64,000 bases of DNA from assembly GCA_016169945.1 (NCBI GenBank), contig JADLSH010000395.1, positions 7,964,001-8,028,000 of the forward strand. Reading direction: 5' to 3'. Shown piece after piece: positions 21,680 to 34,400 of the stretch. The notes under the pieces were generated by a model. It made no database searches and was not told the DNA's origin. It saw only the letters and a list, made by a program, of their open reading frames with translations. A program made the translations under genes and the position numbers. This DNA is from Trachythela sp. YZ-2020. Taxonomy: Eukaryota > Cnidaria > Anthozoa > Malacalcyonacea > Clavulariidae. Numbering within the stretch: position 1 is the first letter of the stretch; every line of letters begins with the position of its first letter.

Positions 21680-22686
21680 AAGTTTGATTTCAGACCAAAA
21701 TTGCACGACACGAAGTTCAATTTCCACTTTATTATCTTCATTTTGAAATCTAAATAATTTTTTAAACCGCGGAAGCGGTATTTTATTAGTCTTTGTTCAC
21801 AATTGACACACCCGCGATACTCCCTGAAATGCCGTAGCATAGCAACAACATGAATTGTAATTTGACAAATTGATTCAAAAATCAAAACAAGCAAAATGTG
21901 AGTGAATTTCTAGAAATAAAGACCGAAAAAGTAAGTGTAAAGATATCATAGACTTTACATGTAAATTGATAAACGTTTCTGGTGATTTTGTGCATTCAAA
22001 CATTGACACTACAATCCGATCATTCCATATTTTAATACCTTGTGCCTTTGACAGCTTTGTGTTCAGTTTTGGCTGTTGCTCAAATGAAACTTGTTTTTGT
22101 TGACATTTTGACAATGTTTCATTCAAAATTTTGTTGATAATTTGGCCTGTATTATTTGTGAAAAATTATTTGATATTCTTTTAAGTTTGACTTGCCTTTA
22201 TGTTGATTTTTATGGAAAAAAAGTGCAGTATAAAATGCAGTCTGGAGTATTGACAATTTATGGTAAACAGATTTGGTCATTTGCCAATTGCCAGAGCACA
22301 TTTTTCTTTAAATGGATTGGCTAGTTGAATTATATCATTCAATCTGATTGGTTGTTGTGGTGCAGAGCTTCAATCTGATTGGTTTAAAAATGATGCGATT
22401 AATACTCAAGATGATGCGATTTGGGAATTAATCGCACTATTTTTGACCAATCAGATTGCAAGAAATGCCATTTATTTCAAAATGAATATAATAAACATAA
22501 CAATTTACTTTTCTGTACATGTTAAAATTTTTATTTAAATCCCGGAAGATATACAAAACCACTGCTGAACCTAAATAGCTGAAAGTGGTGTCGCTTGATG
22601 TGGATGATGTTTTTATGCTAACAATTTTTACAATATTGCATCGCCTCAATTTCGTCTCATTTTATAAGAAACCAAATAATCCTTAC

Positions 22687-22972
22687 CTAACAAGATATCT
22701 TCTGGTTGCAAATTGGCAATGTCGATTTGTGGTTCACATGTAGTTTCTTTGCAGGATAGCAAATCAGTGATGCCTGATAAATCTGGTATAACTGCAGCAC
22801 ACCATTAAAATTCCACATCTTTGGACCCTCTTCCTTAAACAAGCGATCATGATGTTGTCTACCCCTGTACATATTTATGTTGTCCATCAAAAGCATTACT
22901 GGAGTATAATCTACACATTTGTCAGACACCGAGGCCTTTAATTGGTCCAGACGGTTATCAAGGAAATTTGTT
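22687..22972 (-). pseudogene. DUF6589-like gene, N-terminal core exon
   Basis: The exon is bounded by ATTTAG| at 22973 and |GTAAGG at 22686-22681. It encodes [20 protein letters not shown] and PKMWNF, then in another frame [19 protein letters not shown] and [13 protein letters not shown] and MWNF are signatures I associate with DUF6589. One frame break near 22800. This is the upstream exon of the decayed minus-strand gene running to 18.06 kb. Confidence 0.5.
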
Positions 22973-23333
22973 CTAAATTAAAAAAGAAAATAATTTAATT
23001 TATATACTAGATAAGTACAGCAATAACAAGACAGTACATTAGTAAGAGACCACTTATGCACAATGACTTATGCATAAATGTCTAGTACAAGTAATATTTT
23101 CAAAATTAGTTTGTGAAAAAATGTCAACATAAAGATGACTCCTTCTAGCACCAGTGGCATTTTTAGATCCCATATTGACATTGATTGTACTCTGAAATTT
23201 GGACAGGTCAGCAACTAAATAGATAATGCCCTGTGGTTAATGTACGTTCTTCAATTTTAATAATAAAGTACTATTAAAAAGACCCACCCCTAAAGATGTA
23301 TACTTTGGGAGACCATGTTAACTTTTGATCAAC

Positions 23334-25334
23334 AGTCGAACCCCTTTTGAGCAGAAACCTTCAGGACCCGGTTGTTCAAAAGCCGGTTAACTTAACCCTA
23401 GGTTAAAAACCCTTAACCTGGGTTAAGTAAACCGGCTTTTGAACAACCAGCCCAGGACCTTGCTGAGGTGACCACTTAAAAATATGGGGTCTACAGAAAA
23501 CAAAGCAGGAGACAAATTTTGTTTGTAATTTGAGTATCGAAACAGTTAACAATTTAAAATGTAAAGGTATACATGTAGCTCAAGTAACAAGCACTGCAGG
23601 CAACAAATTCTTTTTTCAAAGTTTGATATAGAAAATTTGTTATTTTCTGATATTTTAATACTGTTGATTGATGGTTATGAAAATTGTTTTAGACCTGCTG
23701 TTGTCTGTCCACATAAGAGGGGTTGACTTGCTCATTGGGACCTCAAGAAAGGTGTCTGCTTCTGCTCAATAGAGGTGTACACTCAAGGGGGTCCACTACA
23801 AAATTTTAAAAGAAACTCCTATTTTGAAATTAGCCATATTATGCATCTTAATGATCCCTTTTTCTATTTGTTTGGCGTAAAATGGATAAATAGGGGAAAA
23901 TAGCAGATTGTTTGAAATTTTGTCCCGTAGCAACCACCATAGCAACGACATGTTATTGTAGCATTTTACGAAAAAGTTTTTTCCTCAAAACGAGTACCCA
24001 CCTATAGTGATTTTAAGCGATTTTATTTCAAATTACACCAAGTACAAGTCGGTTATATTTAGGCGGGAGAGGCGTTATAATCGTGTAATTACGGTTCTAC
24101 TTCACGGCTATGACTGATTGAGGACATCATGTAAAGTCCGACGAAAGTCGATCTGCCATAACCTTTCAAAGAACCGAAGGGTTAAACATTGGTATCTTTT
24201 TAAAGACAGAAACGGCGGAGGTCACACAACTGGGAACCAAACTTAGGTGTTGAAATAGTACGTGTTAAACATTTTTCAAAAAATCTAGCATGGCATTTTC
24301 ATGATATATATATGCCCATCTCTCCCGTTTAGGATGCGTTTGGGTATGTGATTTCGACCCCGAATTAGTCTTAGTATAATTTCTAAACATGAAAATATAG
24401 GGGAGTTCCATGTCGAATTTTTCATTTGTGCGTATAATATAAATAAATAAAAGGTTTCCCAATATAAGGCGCATACACTTGCAAATATGTTGTTTATCTA
24501 AACTGGCATATACAAATATAACTTTTACATCATTTCCAAATACCTATATGGGCACATTTATATACTGAATATATAAACTATAATCAACTATCTATCACTA
24601 AAAATTGTAACACTAATCCACAAATTGTATAACAGTGAGTGATTTTGTATCAGCCACCCATATTCTATAATATTAGAGGAAAAATGAGGAAAAAAATAGT
24701 TTTAAATGTATAAGACCACCTTAATGTGATGATCATGTTGATAAACCGAACATTGAACTTTAAATGCATTTTTCTCGAATTATCAAAACTAGCGATTTCC
24801 ATTATTGCACGCAGGATATCTGAAGAGGCATTGAAGCTATTTTGATGAAAGTTTCAGCATAGACACATCATATCAAGTTCCAGGAGTTGAACTAACATAA
24901 TTGAGTTATGTTGAATAGTTTTGAAGTGGGGACAGTTTCCATGCGAGTCATCAAATGCCCTTCCAGTTTTTTACCTATAAAACTGGTGATAATGTTTCAA
25001 TGTTGATTGTTTTAGTTCAACTCCTAGACAATGTTATTTGTTAGTAAATAAAAGTTATTCCAGAATTTTATCAGTAATGCTTATTTAGTTATTGTTTATA
25101 AAATTGCATGAATTTCACCACAGGGGGTGCTTTATTTGTCAGAGTGTTGAGCCTGACAACATATTAGCAGTAGAGATTCAATAGTAATAAAAGATAGATT
25201 TTTTTTGTAGTGGACCCCCTTAATAGGGGTTTGGATAATAGTATGTTTTTAAAGAAATGATTGGGACCTGAAATATGTGTCCACTTAAAAGGGGTGTCTG
25301 TTCAAGAGAGGTATTCTTTAATAGGGGTTCGACT
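23334..25334. mobile_element. 2-kb repeat element with AGTCGAACCCC ends
   Basis: AGTCGAACCCCTTTT at the left and, inverted, AGTCGAACCCCTATT at the right bound it. Inside, both sides contain inverted variants of modules reading GTCCACTTAAAAGGGGT, GGGACCT and GGGGGTCCACTACAAA (for example 23720-23810 and 25205-25330). No coding sequence was recognised and no clear target duplication was seen. A small hairpin element (23369-23452) has inserted near its left end. Confidence 0.5.
23369..23452. mobile_element. 84-bp hairpin miniature element
   Basis: GGTTGTTCAAAAGCCGGTT and its inverse bound a nearly perfect hairpin (about 36-bp stem, two or three mismatches). CAGGACC occurs on both sides (23362-23368 and 23453-23459) as a candidate 7-bp target duplication. 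Confidence 0.65.
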
Positions 25335-25405
25335 AATCAATTGTATTTGAAAAGGTTATGAAAGCCATGGAGTAAATATCAAATTTTCTAATAATGTATA
25401 AAATT

Positions 25406-28400
25406 ACTAACACGCTTGGCATAAAATGTCTCCAATTCGGCCAACTCGAATGTCCGCATTTTTTCCGCACGGCGCGCGTTTTTTCCGGAAGTCTGGTAAC
25501 AAAATTATTTTGTGAAAATTGCGCCACTTTACTTCCAATAAGATATGCTTCTTCTGCACTGTGCTAATCTGATCTTCTGCATGCATTTTCTGAAGCTTAT
25601 CAAGTTCATTTTCATATAGTTTAACCAGCACAGTATTTAAATTAGTATACTGTTCGAATTTGCTCTTGTATTTTGAAGCGGCTAGGTTTGCTTCAGGAAT
25701 ATTGTTGCCATCCAGTTCTCCAGACAGAACTTCCCATTCCTGTGTACCGATATTAGTTTATTATAATCTATACGGTTTCTGTGCATTTAATGTAAATTAG
25801 AATAGGAAATCCCTTAACGTAGAGAAACCGCATTCTTTGTGGTTTATACTATTTGATCAGCTTTGTAAACATAGATAGTATCTGTATCATGGTGTTCCAG
25901 CTTTGTAAACATAGATAGTATCTTATCATCGTTTTCCAGCTTGATACGTAGTTGGTGGGCAACCACAGCGGATCACATGTGGCGCTTACCACAATTATAT
26001 AAAAATAATAACATACTCCGTAGACAGGAGGTCTTCTGATTCAGTCTTTGTCTTGTAATGTTCACTGTTCTTACAAATAAAAGTCATATAACGTTGACTC
26101 ATTGTGTGATTATTCTCGGTAAACATGTTACATAATTTGGTGGCAGCGGTAATGGCAACAATAAAGTCCAGTATTTTACCTGAACGCTTCGAGACTGGCG
26201 ATATCATCGTTTGGCTGCGCCATTTTGAGGCGTGCGCGGCTGCCAACGGCTGGAAAGACGAAGACAGTGTCAAGAAATTGCTGGCCTTTCTCCATGGCCG
26301 CGCTGCTACCCATTTCTACACGTTGTCTGCTTTGGTTACCCAACTCGTCGCTGATGTACGCGAAATTAAAGGTGATCTAACTCCAACATCGCCAACCGCA
26401 CTTTGTCAACTTTGTGGCGAGACCAGTCATTCAGATCATCGCTGCCGAAATATGAATCAACAACAACAAAAACAACAAGGCTCTTCAATGTTATGAATGC
26501 CAGGGATTTGGACATTACGCTCGATTCTGCGCCAACCGAAGAAACAACTAACAACGGAACGCAAGTGATTCTGTTCCTCTAACTGCATCCTCTAAAATTG
26601 TGCCTTCTCATCCTGTTCTTAAATGTACAATTGATGGTGTCAATATTAACGCCTTAATCGACACTGGCTCTATGCGATCGTTCCTGGATAGTAATGTTTA
26701 TACTGTTATAGACTTTGATGAACAACGGCTCAGGAAGTAACCTTCCACGGAACAATGTGTCTCAATAACCGGCAACCCACTTACAGTTAAAGGTAGTGTA
26801 AATGTAGATTTAAACATTAGAAAAATACTGTATAACGCTAACTTCTTAGTATGTGATAATATTCCATATGACTGTGTTTTAGGATGGGATTTCTTGACCA
26901 GTTGTGGTCTAGATATACGATTTATTCAGTTAAGTGGCCCCGGACAGTATTATTTAGTGGGAATGTCATGGGAAAACCCCTCTTATTGATCATGATATTG
27001 AGCGGTCCACTGTAGCTCTATCTGGCACAGTGGAGGATGGTTCTCCTCGAGAATCTGTTAGCTCACCTTGTTTAAATGTTAACAATCAGACAGCCATGTT
27101 TATCCAATCAAAAACTAAGGGCCCTATCCCTGTCATTTTGTCGGACGATGTAGTTATTCCCGTACGTACCAAAATGGTATTAGAAGGCAAACCCAATCAC
27201 AAACTTGACCACACCACAGGCATGATAGTACCATCACATTTATTTTGTGGTCGAGAAGCACACATACAAGTTGCATATGTTGTTGTTGAGTCGCACAATA
27301 GACACGTCCCATTGAGAATCATGAACACATCATTAGAAAGTGTTGAACTTAAGTCAGGAAGTAAGGTAGCTTAATTTTGTCCGCTGGTCGCTTCTACATC
27401 TGCACGTAGCACTATAACCAGGCATGATAAACATGACTCTCAACAGATAGGTGCTTGTAACTCAGTTTCGTTTGACAAGCAAAACTTCATTAACTCGATT
27501 GATCCTTCCCTTACTCCAGAAGATAAACGCAAGATAGAGAATGTACTTGTCGAATTTTCAGATGTTTTCAATGACAAGGTATTAGGACACACAACAGTTA
27601 CTTCTCACACAATTGACACAGGCGATGAATCGCCAATTAAGCAGCGTGCAAGACGATTGCCTTACACATATCGCGATGAAGCTGACCGTCAGGTTAAGGA
27701 AATGTTAGATCAAAATATCATTCAACCTAGTACCAGGCCATGGTCCTCCCCAATTATTCTCGTAAAGAAAAAGGATGGGGATCTCCGTTTTTGTGTGGAC
27801 TATAGAAAATTAAACAATGTTACAAAAAACGATTGTCATCCACTTCCGAGAATCGATGACACACTTGATGCACCACAAGGGGCTCGATATTTTAGTACAT
27901 TAGATCTTAAAAGTGGTTATTGGCAGATCCCACTGATCTGAGAGTACACTAGAGTAACCTTACCTATGAAAAGTGAAGCCAGTTTTCGACATGCAAATTT
28001 ACTTCCGGAGCCCCAAAGCAGTGTGTATCAATATGGCGTTCTATGGGGAAATATATTTTCGAAGCCGATATCTCGCAATTGCTAGCAATTCACAAAGGCT
28101 ATACAAGCTTGTTCACACTAATTTTGAAAGAACACAATGTGACTATAGTTTTGTAACAAGAAATTTCAAGAGTACGCTTATACATCGCAGTAAAATTGGT
28201 TTCAAGAGTGGCGTATTCTGTGTCCATTATGCATGCTGGAACTTTGCCTTGTAAATACGACATCGTGATACGATGTACTACAGAACATTTTAAGCAAACG
28301 GTAAGGAATCAATCGCCTGTTGACATTCGCTGTTTATTAAAACAAACGGGAGCTTACTAGTATGTAAAATATAGAAGTTTTTATCTTAGGAAATTTATTT

Positions 28401-31400
28401 CATGTCATCTTGGTATGTTTTGTTTGTCATGTTGGTATGATGTTGTGTAGCAAAAAGTGTATAAGTAACCGAAAACTATGAGAATTAATGATGTGCATGG
28501 CTATTAAAAGGTTGTTTTATTTTTAGATCTTTCTGTGATATCAAAGTCGAAGACTAGAAGAAATTTCATGGATGAATCTTAATACCCTACATTTCTTGTG
28601 ATATTAAACAGGCTATAACTACTCTGTCTAACACCAGACAATATTATCTTGTCAAAGGGAGAGACACCAGCACTGTAGCATTAGCTGTTCTGTATCAACA
28701 TTAATGTTCTCTACCAACATTACAGTTATGTATTAATTGTACACTTTCATTGTACAATTGCATATACATTTTTAAAGTATACTTGTTGTGATGTCTCATT
28801 GGACTGTCAAAAGAAATAGATCATATATATTATACCTCACAATAAGTTTGTCCAATCAGAGAACTAGGCTTGTACCACATGACCGTGGTATTTTTGAGCG
28901 AATACCATGCCCCTGCAACTTGTACCCTGAGTCGTTTCACCGGGGCATTGTATTCAAGTCGAATACCACGCTTGAGTGGGGAATTAGACTTTTGAATACC
29001 CCGCTCGTACCCAGTTCGTACAAGTTTCGGTATAATATATAATTTATAGACCTTTCACTTGGGGTATTCCACAAAAAATTACCCTGAGGCATTAAATTTA
29101 TCAGATCTATAACTGATAAATATGTGCTTACATTTCCCTAAATATAGGAGCAATAAGCTCCTGTAAAGGAGCCTGTCATTTTTGACAAAGCATGTAAATA
29201 TAATAAATAATACATTGTATATATAGCATGCAAAAAATGTGCCTCTTGTTAAAAAAAGGCTTTTATTACCCATTTTCCAGTTGATCTTGTCACTGATGAG
29301 ATAGTCAGTGACAAGCCCATCTGGGGAATGACTAACTAATGGTTTGAAACATATATACTGAATTTATTTATTTGTTTGCAAAATGTAGGCAGGATTGCTA
29401 CAATTACAAAATGTTCAACTGTTCCATCACAAAGATTAAATCAGGAAAACTAAATGCTGCATGTTATTGGTTACTTATTTAGATACAATTATTTTCTTGC
29501 AGTAATAAATTTAAATGGTAAGAGGGCACTTGGCATGTTGGTCTAATTACTTAAGGGATGATTATTTTTTATGTGGACCAGGCTAGCACAGTCTGTATGC
29601 TAGCATGCCTTCTTGCCAGTTATCTATACACCAGCAATTCACATGCCTGTGGAGCACTGATTTATTATATGTAAGGGTAGTGATTAAGGGGCTGTGGAAG
29701 AATGTTGCTTATTTAAATCTCTACACTGTAAATTTTACTAAATTGAATAAACAAGTGGAACAAACGTGAGCGGACGTGTTCGAACGGGCTCCGCTATGTC
29801 TACCGAAAAAAGTCTAACTATAGAAGCAATTATAGAACTATGGGAGAATCGATTCCTGCCAAGTATAAGGGTCGAGATTAAAGCGGAATTATCAGAATTA
29901 AGATCTGAAGTAGAAGTTTTAACTGCCAAGTGTAAGGACATTGAAACCTCACAGCAGTTCTTGTCCAATGAATTCGATAACTTTAAAAAAATAATGCATG
30001 ATAACAAGAAGCAAACTGCAGATCTCTCAAAGAAGGTAAACATCGTTGAAACCAGAATAGAGAAGGCAGAAGAATCTAACTATGCAGGTAACGTTGCACT
30101 TGACAATTTAGAACAATATGGTCGCCGAGAGTGCATTGAAATATCTGGAATTCCGACGTTACCTATTGATAATCCAAAGCAATTAACGGTCGAACTTGGT
30201 CATTTAATGGGTGTTGAAATTACGCAAGAACATATTTCAACAGCCCATCGTCTACCTTCGACAAGAAAAGTAAAGGAGAGATTCATCGTCAAATTTGTGC
30301 ATCGCGACATGAAAGATGAGTTCTATAAGAAAAGAAGCAAGCTTGCTGGAAAGAAATCGAAGGACCTACCATCCGTGGCTAATGAGTTTGGCAAGAGCAT
30401 TCACAGAGCGGAAAATATATTCATAAGCGAGTCTCTTACTCCTTATAGAAAAAAACTATTTGGCCGCATCAACGAGTTCAAAAAGAATAACCAATGGAAA
30501 TATCTCTGGACAGTCAATGGGAAAATATTACTGCGTCAATCTGAACATTCGCAAGTCTTTCGGTTTACAACAGAAGAGGAATTTGAAGAGTTTCTGCAAG
30601 GTAGTTAGTGATATATCAACAATAGTAGCTTACTTTAATTAATACAATATGAACTATAATATAATGGCAGACAAGACACTTAATAAGCTGTCCCACAACT
30701 TGATGCAACATCTACCGTTCTATGAACTTAGTAACAGTGAATTTAATTCCTTAAACGGCATTTGGATGAGGGATTTAGATTTAGTTGCTGACTTGTTCGA
30801 TATATTACCGAACCCTAATAAACTTGACGAAAACGATCCTGACCTTATGTTAAGTAATATAACTTCTAATTATTACTCTGTGACCAAGCTAAATCGTCTA
30901 TTAGAAAATAATAGGTCAAAGTCCTTATCACTCTTTCATTGTAATGTAAGAAGCCTACCAAAAACCTTAACCTGGTTAATGATTTAATTTATACTTTATC
31001 AAACAGGCCTGATATTTTGGCCGTTACGGAAACTAGATTAAATAATAATACTGTAGTAAACACTCAAATACCAGGCTATAATTTTTATCACCAAGATTCT
31101 CCAACGGCCGCAGGCGGGGCTGGCATCTATATATCGCAAACTTTAAAATCAAGCATAAGGACCGATATAAAATTTTCTACTGAATTAGTTGAATCCTGTT
31201 GGATTGAAATCGATAGTGGGAAAAATGCAAAAAATCAAATTATTGTTGGTTGTATATACAGACATCCAAAGTCAAAGCTAGATACATTCACGGAAGAATT
31301 GGAAGAGTTGCTTAGCAAATTAAATCAGGGTAAATATGATATATATCTCCTTGGTGATTTTAATATTAATTTTTTGAAATATGACTCCCACCAACCAACT

Positions 31401-34400
31401 GAAAAATATTTAGACATGCTTTATTCTAATAATGTAACCCCTGTTATTACCAAACCAACACGATTAACTGACCATACTAAGACTTTAATAGACCATATCT
31501 ATACAAATGTACCAATTTCAAATATAACAACTGGTATTGGTCTGTTGGACATATCTGACCATCTTCCAGTATTCTGTATCACAAAAAAATGCATACAAAA
31601 GAACAATGCAAAAATATTTTACAGAGATTACAAACATTTTAGTAAAGAAGCATATATAAATGACATACAAAATATTAATTGGAATTTACTACTTAGCACA
31701 ACTGGGGATCTTAACCAATCTACCGTAAATATAATAAATGTTATCCAAGATTTGGTAAATAAACATGTTCCTTTAAAACAAGCATCACTCAGCAAAAAAA
31801 AGCAATTAATTAAACCTTGGATTACTGACGGAATACTAAAATCCATAAAAACTAAACAAAAAATGTATAGTACCCACTTTCATAGCAACAATATAGAGAA
31901 AGTAAAACAATATAAAAGATATTCAAACAAACTAAATAAAATAAAACTTGAGAGCAAAAATTGCTACTATAATACACAATTTGCGAGGTGTAAAAATAAT
32001 TTGAAAGCTACTTGGAAACTAATTGGGTCAATCATTAAACGTAAAACAAAAGGACAAATACATCCCACAAAAATTACAATCAATAATAAGATATATACAA
32101 CTAAACAAGATATTGTCAATCAGCTCAATCAGTATTTTGTTAATGTAGGCCCAAATCTTGCAAATTCAATTATGACTTTAAACCCTCAACCAAATAATTA
32201 TATTAATGCAACAGTACCTAGTTTTTTTATGTCCCCAATTACAGAGACTCAAGTACTCAATCTTTTCTTAGGCCTAGATAGTAATAAAGTATCTATTGAT
32301 ATACCTAATAATATGATAAAAATAGCAGCATATGAACTTTCGCCAATTTTTACCTATATTTTCAATGAATCCATCTCCATAGGCGTTGTTCCTGACATCT
32401 TAAAAATTTCTAGAATTACGCCTATCTATAAAAGTGGTGACACAAATGAGCCACAGAATTATCGACCAATATCTATATTATCTGTTTTTTCAAAAGTCTT
32501 AGAACGACTAGTATATAACCAATTGGATAATTTTCTTGAAAAGTACAATATAATGTACAACTATCAATTTGGATTCAGAAAAAAGCATTCAACAGAGCAA
32601 GCAATTCTTGAACTTACTGATAAACTAAAATCTGCGATAGATAATAAACAACTAACGTGCAGTCTATTTTTAGATTTTTCAAAAGCTTTTGATACCATTG
32701 ATCACAAAATCCTTTTAGAAAAGTTGCAAAAATATGGAATACGAGGCGTTCCACTCCAATGGTTTACAAGTTATTTAACTAATCGCCAACAATACGTTAG
32801 GATAGATAACACAGACTCTGAAATGTTAAGAATGACTTGTGGAGTTCCACAAGGATCAACACTTGGACCGTTATTGTTTTTGTTGTATATAAATGATATG
32901 CCTAACTGTTCAAAAAAACTATCCTTCCGAATATTTGCTGATGATACAAATGTTTTTTACTCAGGTAAATCAGTTAGTGAAATTGAAATAGTAATGAATG
33001 AGGAAATTAAAAAAATCAATAACTATTGTGCTATAAACAAACTATCAATAAATTTTAAAAAAACGAACTTTATGATTATTGGCTCAAAACAGAAAAAGAT
33101 CGGTAAAATCCAAATTGGAAACATAGAACAAACACAATACATAAAATACTTAGGTATGTACATTGACAAACACATCACCTGGGAACAACAAATTAACCAC
33201 GTGAAGGCCAAAATTTCCAAAAATACTGGCATCATAAACAAATTAAGATATTACCTTGATTTAAATACGCTTAAGCAACTCTACTATACCCTAATTTACC
33301 CTTATATAAACTATGGACTAATGAGCTGGGCCAATACTTATACTTCTCATTTAACCAAGCTCCACATCTCTCAATAAATGTATTAGAAGCATATTTTTTG
33401 CTCACAAAAGAGAGGATGCCACTCCTTACTATAGCCTTTTGGGAATCCTAAAATTAGATAATATCTTTAAGCTTAAAATAGCTAATTTCACTTACAAAAT
33501 TTTTAATGAACCAAGTAATGTACCTAATATATTTTCTACGTACGTAACGTTAGCTTCCGCGTCACACACCTATAATACGAGGTTTGCTTCAAAAGAAAAT
33601 TTTAGTAGACCAAAAATAAGAACTAATTATGGAAAATTCACATTTCAATTCGCTTCATCCAAAATATGGGAATCAGTAGATTACACAATAAAAAAATCCA
33701 GTTCATCCTATCTGTTTAAGAAACACTATAAACAATCACTCCTATTAACTCAAATGTAATTATAGAATATATATAGTTGTGAATTCGTTCTAGCGCCGCT
33801 CCGTTCTTATTAGTAATAAATCGTAGGCAGTGGACAACTCGAAAGCACTATGCTACTTTGTCCACTGCGCACGACATAATGAAATATTAACTCCAATTTA
33901 TATCTACTACTCACTATAACTTCATTACTCTTCATTCTTGTAAATAACCTATATGACGTGCGCAACTTCAATAAATTGTAAAAAAAATTGTAAACTGTTT
34001 TATTTCATTTTACTTCATGAGGTGTAAGGTGAAGATATTCATTGTATTTTGTTACGAGAAAATCATTGCAGAAATGATTAAACAATAGATTGAGATCAGT
34101 TTGTAAAATAGGTGCGAAAGATGCAAAACTGGCGCCTTTTTCAGTTTCACTGCTTTGAATTCGCATGTTTTGTATTTCTGTCTGAGGGTTTCAAAAAGTG
34201 TTTTTTATCAAAACAAAGGAGTTAAGTACAGCAATAAATAAGAAAGCTATAGTATAGAAACATGCCATGACAGGCTCCTTTACAGGAGCTTATTGCTCCT
34301 ATATTTAGGGAAATATAAGCACATATATATCTTTTGACAGTCCATTGAGACATTATCACAACACGTATACTTTAAAAACTTCAGTCAGAAATCAACAATG

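Larger units (their letters stand above)
29796..33990 (+). mobile_element. Two-ORF LINE (CR1/Daphne/Crack-like) inside the foldback element
   Basis: ORF1 (29796-30608) and ORF2 (30649-33756) are followed by a 230-bp 3' region ending in AATAAATTGTAAAAAAAATTG. The 5' boundary and target duplication were not resolved; 29043-29795 is AT-rich and may include its leader. It is otherwise the best-preserved LINE in the window, with only two frame breaks in ORF2. Confidence 0.8.

Noticed and set aside
27973..28254. Open frame in the left foldback arm and its mirror at 34869-35099
   Set aside because: Both are the same sequence in inverted copies without any recognisable domain; kept as repeat only.
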